DNA of 64,000 nt from assembly GCF_015234515.1 (NCBI RefSeq), contig NZ_JADGMY010000033.1:1-64000 (forward strand), written 5' to 3'. A model generated the notes under the pieces. The model ran no database searches. It was given only the letters and a program-made list of their open reading frames with translations, and was not told where the DNA came from. Every line of letters begins with the position of its first letter. Within the stretch, counting starts at the first letter, position 1. Shown here in pieces: positions 15,390 to 23,200 of the stretch. The DNA comes from Cellulomonas sp. GTDB lineage: Bacteria; Actinomycetota; Actinomycetes; Actinomycetales; Cellulomonadaceae. The translations under genes were made by a program, and so were the position numbers.

Positions 15390-16901
15390 TCACCCTGCCA
15401 CCACGGGCCCTGCCACCACGGGCTCCGCCGCGCGGACCTGGTCGAAGAACGCGACCTCGTGCGCGCACGACGTCAGGTACGCCGCCAGCATGCGCGCCCG
15501 CGTCGCGGCACCCACCTCGCGTGCGGCTGCGTCGGCCAGCTCGGTGGCCCGGGCCGCGGCCTGCGCGAAGGCGGGGTCGCCGTAGGTCGCGACCCAGTCG
15601 CCGTACGGGTGCCCGGCCAGGTCACCGGCCCGCGCGAGGATCCGTGCGCCGATGTCCGCGTACATGACGTAGCAGGGCAGCACCGCCGCGACCACCTCGG
15701 CGTAGGACCCGGTGAGGGCGACGCCGAGCAGGTGGTCGACGTACCCGGTGGTGGTCCGCCCCGCGGGGCCCGCCCACCCGGTGCCGGCGAGCCGCTCCTC
15801 GTGCAGGCGCCTCTCCACCTCGAGGCACCGGGCGGCACCCTGCGCCCAGAACACCTGCGCGTCGGCGTCCGGCGCGAGCTGGCTCGCACGGGCCAGGACG
15901 CGGGAGTACTGCGCGAGGTAGAGCGCGTCCTGGTGCAGGTACTGCTCGAACCGCTCGACCGGCAGCGTGCCGTCGGCCAGTCCGCGGACGAACGGCAGGT
16001 CGTCGCACGCGGCGCGCAGGTCGGCCGCGCGCTCCCACGCGTCGGCGCCGAACGGCCGGGCGCCCAGCGTGGGTGCGTGGTGCAGGTGGTCGACCGGGCC
16101 GCGGCCCGACCCCACCACGAGCGCCTCCCCCGCAGCGATCGCTCCCGTGAGCCACCGCTTGGCCTCGCGCACGGCCGTCACCCAGTCCGGGCGCCGAGGG
16201 CGCAGCGCCGCGACGGCCGCCGACAGCGAGCACCCGGTGCCGTGCGTGCTCGTCGTGGCGACGCGCAGGGCGTCGAGCTCGGTCACGGTGCTCGCGTCCA
16301 CGACCGCGTCGGGGCTCACGTCGCCGTCGAGGTGGCCGCCCTTGAGCAGCACCGTGACCCCCGACGACCGCGCGAGGCGCCGGGCCTGCCGGACCGCGTC
16401 GGGCCACGTGGTGGCCCTCGGCTCGCCGAGCAGCACCCCCAGCTCCGGCAGGTTCGGTGTCACGAGGTGGGCGTGCGTCACCAGCCGCCGCACCGCCTCC
16501 TCGGCGTCGGTGTCGAGCAGCCGGTCCCCGCTCGTGGCGACCATGACCGGGTCGAGCACGACGACCGGGGGCTGCGTGCGGCCCAGCCACGCGCCGACCT
16601 CGTCGGCCACGGCGCGCGTGCCGAGCATGCCGATCTTCACGGCGTCCACGGTGACGTCGTCGCTGACCGCGTCGAGCTGCGCCCGCAGGAACGCGACGTC
16701 GGGAACGTGCACGGCGCGCACACCGTGCGTGTTCTGCGCGACGAGCGCGGTGACGACCGCCATGCCGTACGCGCCGTGCGCGGCGAAGGACTTGAGATCG
16801 GCGTGGATGCCGGCACCGCCGGTCGGGTCGGTGCCTGCGATCGACAGGACGCGCACGCGGCTGGCGCCGGCGCCCTCGGGGGCCAGGGCAGACGTCGTCA
16901 T
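15390..16901 (-). CDS. thiD: ThiD-TenA fusion: HMP(-P) kinase plus thiaminase II-type domain
   Basis: Thiamine biosynthesis and salvage enzyme of 503 residues. Residues about 15-275 form a ThiD kinase (SIAGTDPTGGAGIHADLK, KIGMLGT, anion hole GTGCS at 221-225), which phosphorylates hydroxymethylpyrimidine and its phosphate. Residues about 285-495 form a TenA domain (YLHQDALYLAQYSR, catalytic Cys C410 in LPCYVMY), which hydrolyses thiamine breakdown products to recover the pyrimidine. The second ATG, 16901, is chosen: AAGGGA lies six bases before it, while the first ATG (16907) abuts that site. ThiD-TenA fusions are known in other bacteria. A TPP riboswitch precedes it. Confidence 0.93.
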   Translation of the reverse strand: MTTSALAPEGAGASRVRVLSIAGTDPTGGAGIHADLKSFAAHGAYGMAVVTALVAQNTHGVRAVHVPDVAFLRAQLDAVSDDVTVDAVKIGMLGTRAVADEVGAWLGRTQPPVVVLDPVMVATSGDRLLDTDAEEAVRRLVTHAHLVTPNLPELGVLLGEPRATTWPDAVRQARRLARSSGVTVLLKGGHLDGDVSPDAVVDASTVTELDALRVATTSTHGTGCSLSAAVAALRPRRPDWVTAVREAKRWLTGAIAAGEALVVGSGRGPVDHLHHAPTLGARPFGADAWERAADLRAACDDLPFVRGLADGTLPVERFEQYLHQDALYLAQYSRVLARASQLAPDADAQVFWAQGAARCLEVERRLHEERLAGTGWAGPAGRTTTGYVDHLLGVALTGSYAEVVAAVLPCYVMYADIGARILARAGDLAGHPYGDWVATYGDPAFAQAAARATELADAAAREVGAATRARMLAAYLTSCAHEVAFFDQVRAAEPVVAGPVVAG

Positions 16902-16902
16902 G

Positions 16903-16983
16903 GACATTCCCTTCGCTCGTACGAACGAGATCAGGTTCGACGGGTGTGATCTCAGCCCTGCTCGGTGCGGGGCACCCCGTGTC
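16903..16983 (-). promoter_or_regulatory. TPP riboswitch (THI element)
   Basis: Minus-strand bases carry the conserved order ACGGGGTGC, GGCTGAGATCACACCC, GAACCTGATC and GCGAAGGGA, the hallmark of TPP riboswitches. The closing P1 stem can form between GACA (16983-16980) and TGTC (16906-16903). That places the Shine-Dalgarno AAGGGA (16913-16908) inside the aptamer, immediately before the start codon. TPP binding would therefore hide the ribosome site directly, without a separate expression platform. Confidence 0.95.
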
Positions 16984-17093
16984 TCGTCGCCGACCCTAGA
17001 CCGTCCGGGTGATCACGCCGAGGGTCGGTCTCGGCACCCGGACACGACGGGGTCGCCCGCACACGTCCGGACATCGCGACCGCACCCCACCGC

Positions 17094-17099
17094 TACGCT
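17094..17099 (+). promoter_or_regulatory. Possible -10 box for the trpB2 gene
   Basis: TACGCT at 17094-17099 fits the TANNNT pattern seen across this window and lies 87 bases before the ATG. No -35 is evident. The remainder of 16984-17186 holds nothing else I can name. Confidence 0.3.
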
Positions 17100-17186
17100 C
17101 ACGGTGCTGGTCGCCGACGGAGGGGGCAGCGCGGCGGCCCTGCGCACCGATCCCGCGCGCCCCTGCGCCCGAACCTGCGAGGCGAG

Positions 17187-18497
17187 ATGACCACCTCTCC
17201 CGACACGACCCGACCCGCACCGCTGACCGACCCGGTCGGCACCGTGGTGCCGTCCGCCGTGCCGACCCACTGGTACAACCTCGCGGCCGACCTGCCCGAG
17301 CCCTGCCCGCCGGCGCTGCACCCGGGCACCCGCGAGCCGCTGACGCCGGACGACCTCGCGCCGCTGTTCCCCATGGCGCTCATCGCGCAGGAGGTCTCGA
17401 CCGAGAGGTGGATCGAGATCCCACAGACGGTCCGCGAGATCTACGCGCTGTGGCGGCCCGCTCCGCTGCTGCGGGCGCGACGCCTCGAGCGCGCGCTGGG
17501 GACGCCGGCGAAGATCTACTACAAGTACGAGGGCGGCTCGCCCGCCGGCTCGCACAAGCCGAACACGGCGGTCGCGCAGGCGTACTACAACGCGATCGAG
17601 GGCACCACGCGCCTCACGACGGAGACGGGCGCGGGCCAGTGGGGCGCGTCGCTCTCGATGGCCTGCGCGCTGCTGGGCCTGGGGTGCGAGGTGTGGCAGG
17701 TGCGCGCGTCCTACGACGGCAAGCCCTACCGGCGCATGCAGATGGAGACGTACGGCGCGACGTGCCACCCGTCCCCCTCGGACCTCACGGCGGCCGGCCG
17801 CGCGATGCTCGCCGCGGACCCGCACACCACGGGGTCGCTGGGCATGGCGATCAGCGAGGCGGTCGAGGTCGCGGCGAACGACCCGAAGGCGCACTACGCG
17901 CTGGGGTCGGTGCTCAACCACGTGCTCCTGCACCAGAGCGTCATCGGGCAGGAGGCGCTCGCGCAGCTCGACGAGCTGGGCGAGACCGCGGACGTCGTGT
18001 TCGGGTGCGCGGGCGGGGGGTCCAACCTTGCCGGGCTGAGCTTCCCGTTCCTCGGACGCAACCTGCGCGACGGGGCCACGACGCGCGTCGTGGCGTGCGA
18101 GCCCGCGGCCTGCCCGTCGTTGACCCAGGGCGAGTACCGGTACGACTTCGGTGACGTCGCGGGCCTCACGCCCCTGCTGAAGATGCACACGCTGGGCAAG
18201 GACTTCGTACCGCCGCCCATCCACGCGGGTGGGCTGCGGTACCACGGCATGGCGCCGATGGTGTCGCACGCGTACGCGCTGGGGCTCATGGACGCCGTCG
18301 CGGTGGACCAGGACGCCGCCTTCGCGGCCGGCATCGAGTTCGCGCGTGCCGAGGGCATCATCCCGGCGCCGGAGTCGACGCACGCCCTTGCCGGCGCCCT
18401 GGCGTACGCGCGGGCGGCGACGACGGACGAGACGATCCTCGTCGGCCTGTCCGGCAACGGCGTGCTCGACCTGCCCGCGTACCACGACTACGTCTGA
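17187..18497 (+). CDS. Tryptophan synthase beta-like protein, TrpB2 type
   Basis: PLP enzyme of the TrpB2 branch, 436 residues, about 40 longer than TrpB1. The PLP lysine is K124 in GGSPAGSHKPNTA, with ETGAGQWG and CAGGGSN (phosphate loop) further on, plus the TrpB2-type N-terminal extension and RYHGMAPMVSH insert. TrpB2 condenses serine or phosphoserine with indole in known cases. GAGGCGAG precedes the ATG at 17187. No trpA or other trp gene lies nearby, so it stands alone and its physiological substrate is uncertain. Confidence 0.88.
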   Translation: MTTSPDTTRPAPLTDPVGTVVPSAVPTHWYNLAADLPEPCPPALHPGTREPLTPDDLAPLFPMALIAQEVSTERWIEIPQTVREIYALWRPAPLLRARRLERALGTPAKIYYKYEGGSPAGSHKPNTAVAQAYYNAIEGTTRLTTETGAGQWGASLSMACALLGLGCEVWQVRASYDGKPYRRMQMETYGATCHPSPSDLTAAGRAMLAADPHTTGSLGMAISEAVEVAANDPKAHYALGSVLNHVLLHQSVIGQEALAQLDELGETADVVFGCAGGGSNLAGLSFPFLGRNLRDGATTRVVACEPAACPSLTQGEYRYDFGDVAGLTPLLKMHTLGKDFVPPPIHAGGLRYHGMAPMVSHAYALGLMDAVAVDQDAAFAAGIEFARAEGIIPAPESTHALAGALAYARAATTDETILVGLSGNGVLDLPAYHDYV

Positions 18498-18505
18498 CAG
18501 GACGG

Positions 18506-18538
18506 GGGGCGGGTACCGGCCGACGCCGGACCCGCCCC
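18506..18538. terminator. Bidirectional terminator
   Basis: A 9-base stem GGGGCGGGT (18506-18514) pairs with ACCCGCCCC (18530-18538), with an inner CCGG/CCGG extension. It lies between convergent genes (TrpB2-like ending 18497 and the YcxB-like gene ending 18539). Confidence 0.75.
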
Positions 18539-19030
18539 TCAGCCGCGGGTGACGCCCTCCCTCAGTACAGCGAGGTCCTCATCCGTGAAGAGCGAGCTCG
18601 GCAGCACGACGAACGCCCTCGAGCCGCGCAGCCGCAGCACCGCGGCGGAGCCGCGCACGCGCAGCTCCCGGTAGGCGGTCAGCGACGTCTGCGACGAGCC
18701 GAGCACGCCGCTCGTGCAGAGCGCGTCCGGCTCCACCCGTGCCTCGACGGTCGCCCCGGGGGCGAACGCGACGGAGAGCGCGCGGCGAACGGAACGCCGG
18801 GTCCCCAGGATCGTCGCGAGCGCGACCGCCGGGACCGCGACGCACACCACGACGGCGCCGAAGGCGTCCGTCGGGCGCGTCGCGACCACGATCGCAAGCC
18901 CCAGCGCACCCCAGAGCGCCAACGTCTGCCAGGTGCGCAGCAGGAGCGTCGCCACGTCGCGGGTCATGTCGCGCACGAGCTGTGGTGTCACCGTGATCGC
19001 CCGCGTGCCGTCCTCGGTCATGGCGCTCAT
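18539..19030 (-). CDS. Small membrane protein with YcxB-like domain
   Basis: About 163 residues. Two adjacent hydrophobic stretches, TLALWGALGLAIVVAT and AVVVCVAVPAVALATI, form a membrane hairpin. A C-terminal domain beginning FAPGATVEARVEPD, with SLTAYRELRV and AFVVLPSSLF, matches the layout of YcxB-like domains. Function unknown. The start is uncertain: ATG 19030, ATG 19021 and an upstream GTG (19072) are all in frame, and none has a strong Shine-Dalgarno. It faces away from the flavin monooxygenase gene. Confidence 0.65.
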   Translation of the reverse strand: MSAMTEDGTRAITVTPQLVRDMTRDVATLLLRTWQTLALWGALGLAIVVATRPTDAFGAVVVCVAVPAVALATILGTRRSVRRALSVAFAPGATVEARVEPDALCTSGVLGSSQTSLTAYRELRVRGSAAVLRLRGSRAFVVLPSSLFTDEDLAVLREGVTRG

Positions 19031-19076
19031 GGTGGCAGCGCGTCGGCCACCGGGTGACCGGAACGTGGGCACGATC

Positions 19077-19105
19077 TTAACCCGACCATCATCGTCTGCT
19101 TATCT
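19077..19105 (+). promoter_or_regulatory. Possible promoter for the flavin monooxygenase gene
   Basis: TTAACC (19077-19082) and TTATCT (19100-19105) are spaced by 17 bases and lie 37 bases before the ATG. Both boxes match only partly, but this is an AT-rich patch in very GC-rich DNA. Confidence 0.35.
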
Positions 19106-19142
19106 CTCCCGGGACACGTCACCGCGCACCCCGGGAGCCCGC

Positions 19143-20216
19143 ATGAGCTCGCACTTCCTCTGGTACATCCCCAACACCGTCGAGCCGGGCCACCGCGGTG
19201 ACGAGACGACCGACGGCTGGGGCTCCCTCGACCTGTCGACCGACCTCGCGCTCGCCGCGGAGGCCCACGGCTGGGAGGGTGCGCTCATCGGTACCGGCTG
19301 GGGCCGTCCCGACACGTTCACGGTGGCCACCGCGCTGGCGGCACGCACGACGACCTTCCAGCCGCTCGTCGCGATCCGGCCCGGGTACTGGCAGCCCGCG
19401 CACTTCGCGAGCGCCGCCGCGACGCTGGACCGGCTGTCGGAGGGCCGGCTGCTGGTGAACATCGTCAGCGGGCACGACGGGGTCGCGCAGTACGGCGACA
19501 CCGCGGGCGACCAGGCGCAGCGGTACGGACGCACGCAGGAGTTCCTCGCCCTCGTCCGGCGCCTGTGGACGCAGGAGCACGTGACCTTCCACGGCGAGCA
19601 CTACCGCGTCGACGACTCCACCCTCGCCCCACGCCCGGTCGCCACGGACGACCGGGCGCACCCCCGGCTGTACTTCGGCGGCGCATCACCCGCCGCCGAG
19701 CGCGTCGCCGCCGCCGAGGCCGACGTCCAGCTGTTCTGGGGGGAGCCGCTCGACGGTGTCGCGGAACGCATCGCGCGGTTGCGCACCCTGAGCGAGGACG
19801 TCGAGCGCCGGCACGCGCCCCTGGAGTTCGGTCTGCGCATCACGACGGTCGTGCGCGACACGGCCGACGAGGCGTGGCACGACGCCGAGGCGAAGGTCGC
19901 GCGCATGGCCCGGGACGCCGGCACGCGACCCGACCCGCTGCGGCGTCGCGCGGTCGGGCAGCAGCGGCTCCTCGACCTGGCCGCACGCGGTGACGTCCTG
20001 GACACCTGCCTGTACACCGCACCGGGCCGGTACGGCGGCGGCGGTGCCGGGACGACCTGGCTCGTCGGGTCGGCCGAGGACGTCGCCGACGCGCTGCGCC
20101 GCTACCGCGACCTGGGCGTCACGCACTTCGTGCTCTCCGACACCCCGTACCTGCAGGAGACGGCGCGCGTGGGCGACCGCCTGCTGGGGCTGCTGCGCGA
20201 GCCCGCCCCGGCCTGA
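19143..20216 (+). CDS. LLM-class flavin monooxygenase, SsuD-like
   Basis: FMN-dependent luciferase-like oxygenase, 357 residues. It begins MSSHFLWYIPN and has GWGRPDTFTVATALAA, VAIRPGYWQPAHFA, RLLVNIVSGHD and VTFHGEHYRV, the run seen in alkanesulfonate monooxygenase SsuD and close relatives. It probably cleaves C-S bonds of sulfonates using FMNH2. The ATG at 19143 is preceded by GGGAG. No sulfonate transporter or flavin reductase gene lies nearby, so substrate and reductase partner are unknown. Confidence 0.85.
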   Translation: MSSHFLWYIPNTVEPGHRGDETTDGWGSLDLSTDLALAAEAHGWEGALIGTGWGRPDTFTVATALAARTTTFQPLVAIRPGYWQPAHFASAAATLDRLSEGRLLVNIVSGHDGVAQYGDTAGDQAQRYGRTQEFLALVRRLWTQEHVTFHGEHYRVDDSTLAPRPVATDDRAHPRLYFGGASPAAERVAAAEADVQLFWGEPLDGVAERIARLRTLSEDVERRHAPLEFGLRITTVVRDTADEAWHDAEAKVARMARDAGTRPDPLRRRAVGQQRLLDLAARGDVLDTCLYTAPGRYGGGGAGTTWLVGSAEDVADALRRYRDLGVTHFVLSDTPYLQETARVGDRLLGLLREPAPA

Positions 20217-20230
20217 GCGCCCCTGGCGTG

Positions 20231-20268
20231 ACGCGGGCCCGGCCGGATCGCTCCGGCCGGGCCCGCGT
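20231..20268. terminator. Strong bidirectional terminator
   Basis: A perfect 16-base stem, ACGCGGGCCCGGCCGG (20231-20246) and its complement (20253-20268), with a 6-base loop, separates two convergent genes: the flavin monooxygenase ending 20216 and the nuclease ending 20277. Confidence 0.88.
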
Positions 20269-20276
20269 CGGCCGCG

Positions 20277-23200
20277 TCAGCCGCGCACCGAGACCGTCCG
20301 GCTCACGCTGCCCGCGACCTCGTCCGGCGCGTCCGGGACGAAGACCGCCGTCAGCCGGTGCGTCCCGGACCCGATGGTCCGCGGCACGGTCCCGATCGCG
20401 ACGCCCAGGACGACGTCCGCACGGGCGACCACGCGGTCACCCTCGCGCAGCTCCACCCGCCCCTGCGGGAGACGTGCGGTGTCGAGCCCGACGGTCGCCA
20501 CCCAGACCGACGGGAGCAGCCGCGGCAGCGGCGACTGCAGGACGTCCAGCGACGTGCTGCTCGTCGCCCGCGTCACCGTGACGGTGACCGGCGCGGACTG
20601 CGAACCGGCGACCGCGTCGGTCCCGGCGTACCTCGCGACGACCTCGTACGAGCCGACGGGCGTGTCCCCCGGCAGCGTCAGCACCGCGCGGCCGTCACGG
20701 AGCGTCGACGTGCCCAGCACCTCCTCGCCGGCGACGAACTGCACGCTGCCCGTGACCGGCGCCTCCGACTCGACCGACGCGGACAGCCGGACCCGCGTCC
20801 CCCGCGTCCCGAAGACCTGCGTCGTGGGCGAGGCGGTCAGCGTCGTCGACGACCCGGTCGACGCCTCCTCGACGGTGAACGGCACCGTCGCAATGGTCCC
20901 GCTGGGTGCCGCGACGACCGTCAGGGCGTGGGCACCGGGCGCGAGGCCGGCGGGCACCGTGACGGTGACCTCGGCCGCGGCGTCCGGTCCGTCGCCCTGC
21001 ACGAGGGGAAAGGTGCCCAGCACGTCGTCACCGAGCCGCACCTCGACCGCCGTGTTCTGCGGTGCGCCCAGGCTCGTGAGGTTGATCCCCCCGACCGTGA
21101 ACGTCAGCTGCCCGCCCGGCGCCACGGCGTCCGCGAGCGCCGGGACGGCGACGGCCCGCTCCGCGAAGTCCGGCGCGATGCCCGGGTTCGCGTGCAGGTA
21201 CGCGATCCACGCGTCACGGTCGACGAGGCCCGAGTCGGCCGTCTGCGTCCCCTGCGTGAAGACGCGGAAGTTGTCCCCGCCCTGCGCGAGGAACGAGAAC
21301 GTGCCGATGCGGTACGGCGCGTCGAGGTCGATGGGCTCGCCGTCGATCGTGACCGACGTGATCCGGTCGCCCATCTCGCGCGAGGCGTCGTACGTGTACG
21401 CCACGTTGTCCGAGAGCCCGAGCTGCAGGTACGGCCGGCTCGGGACCTCCCCGTCCTCGTCGGTCTGCCACTGCTGCTCCAGCATGGTCACCACCTGGGC
21501 ACCCGTGAGCGTGGTCGTCCAGAGGTTGTTGACGAACGGCAGCACGGCGTTCGCCTCGGCGTAGGTGATGGTGCCGTCGGGTGCGTGCAGCAGCTCGGCG
21601 CGCATCCCGCCGGGGTTGACGACGCCGATCTGCGCACCACCGCGCTCGGGCGCGGACAGCGAATCGAGCAGCGCGTCGGCCACGAGCGACCCGAGCGTGG
21701 ACTCGCGGCTGCGGTCGTCGCGGCCGGTCGTCGTGCCCGGTGCGGACCCGACGTACACGCCGTCGACGTACGAGCCGCCGCTGAACGCGGTCGTGACGTC
21801 CGCCGTGACGGACCCGACGGGCTGGGATCCCACCTCGTTCGCGAACGCGAGCGCGTCGGCCACGATCGCCGCGACGGCGGCCACCCGCGGGTACGCCGCG
21901 ACGAGCTCGGCGTCGGGCGTCGTCGTGCGGGGCACGTTCTCCGCGAGAGCTGCCGTGACCGCGTCGGTCGCCGGGTCGTACGTCAGCACGACCTTGCCGA
22001 GGAACTCGCCGTACGAGCCGGTCTGCACGACCGGACGCGTGGCTCCGCCGTCCCCGACGGGCCCGTACCAGGCGTACTGCTTGTGCGTGTGGCCCGTGAA
22101 CAGCACGTCCACCGCGGCCGACGTCCCGGTGACGATGTCCGCGAACGCGCCGCCCGCGGCGAGCTCCTCCTCCAGGGTCGCGCCGTCGGGCGTGCCCGCG
22201 CCCGCGCCGTCGTGGTACTCGGCCACGATCACGTCGGCCTCGCCGTTGGCCTCGTCCCCGTCGGTGAGCGCCGCCGCGACGCGGTTGACGGCCTCGACGG
22301 GGTCGCCGAAGTCGAGCGCCGCGATCCCGTCGGGCCGCACGAGCGTGGGCGTCTCCTGCGTGACGGCGCCGATCACGCCGACCGTCACCCCACCCATCTC
22401 GAGGAGCGCGTACTCGTCGAGCGCGGGGGTCGTGGTGCCGTCGAGGTACACGTTCGCCCCCAGGTACGGGAACGTCGCGTTCCGCCCGTCCGCGATCACG
22501 CGCTCGACCAGGTCGTCGTACCCCGTGTCGAACTCGTGGTTGCCGACGGCGGACGCCGCGAGCCCCAGGGCGTTGAGCACGTCGATCGTCGGCTGGTCGT
22601 CCTGCACGGCGGAGGCGAACAACGACGCACCGATGTTGTCCCCCGCCGAGAGGAGCGCCACGGGCCCGTCCGCTGCCGCACGCTGCTGCTCGACCGTCCC
22701 CGCGAGCTTCACGGTGTTCGCGTCGATGCGGCCGTGGAAGTCGTTGATGTTGAGGAACGTCAGGTCGACCGGACCGTCGTTCGCGTCACCCGCCGTCAGC
22801 CCCACCACGACCGGGTCGTGGTCCGAGGACCGGTACGGGTCCGGCGCCCAGAACGTCGTGCCGTGGTAGCCGAAGCGGCTGTACTCCAGGGCCACCGACT
22901 CCGGGGCGTTGATCTCCCAGACGTCCGCGCCGGTGGCACGGGCGGCGGCGACCTCGTTGAGGAGCACGTGGTCCAGCGAGCCCGACAGCCCGCCGAACGA
23001 GTAGCTGTACTGGCCCGGTGCGAGCGCCGCGACGGCGTCGACGTAGCCCGCGTCGTACAGCACCTGCAGGGGGTCCTCACGCGTGTACGCGTTGAAGTCA
23101 CCGACCAGCGCGACCGCCTCGGCGTCGCCCTGCACGTCGCGCACCCAGTCGCGCAGCGCCGTCGCCTGCCGCACGCGCGACTCGTTCGACGCACCCTGGC

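Noticed and set aside
16905..16907. First ATG of thiD-tenA as the start
   Set aside because: The Shine-Dalgarno directly touches it and it lies in the riboswitch P1 stem; the next ATG has correct spacing.
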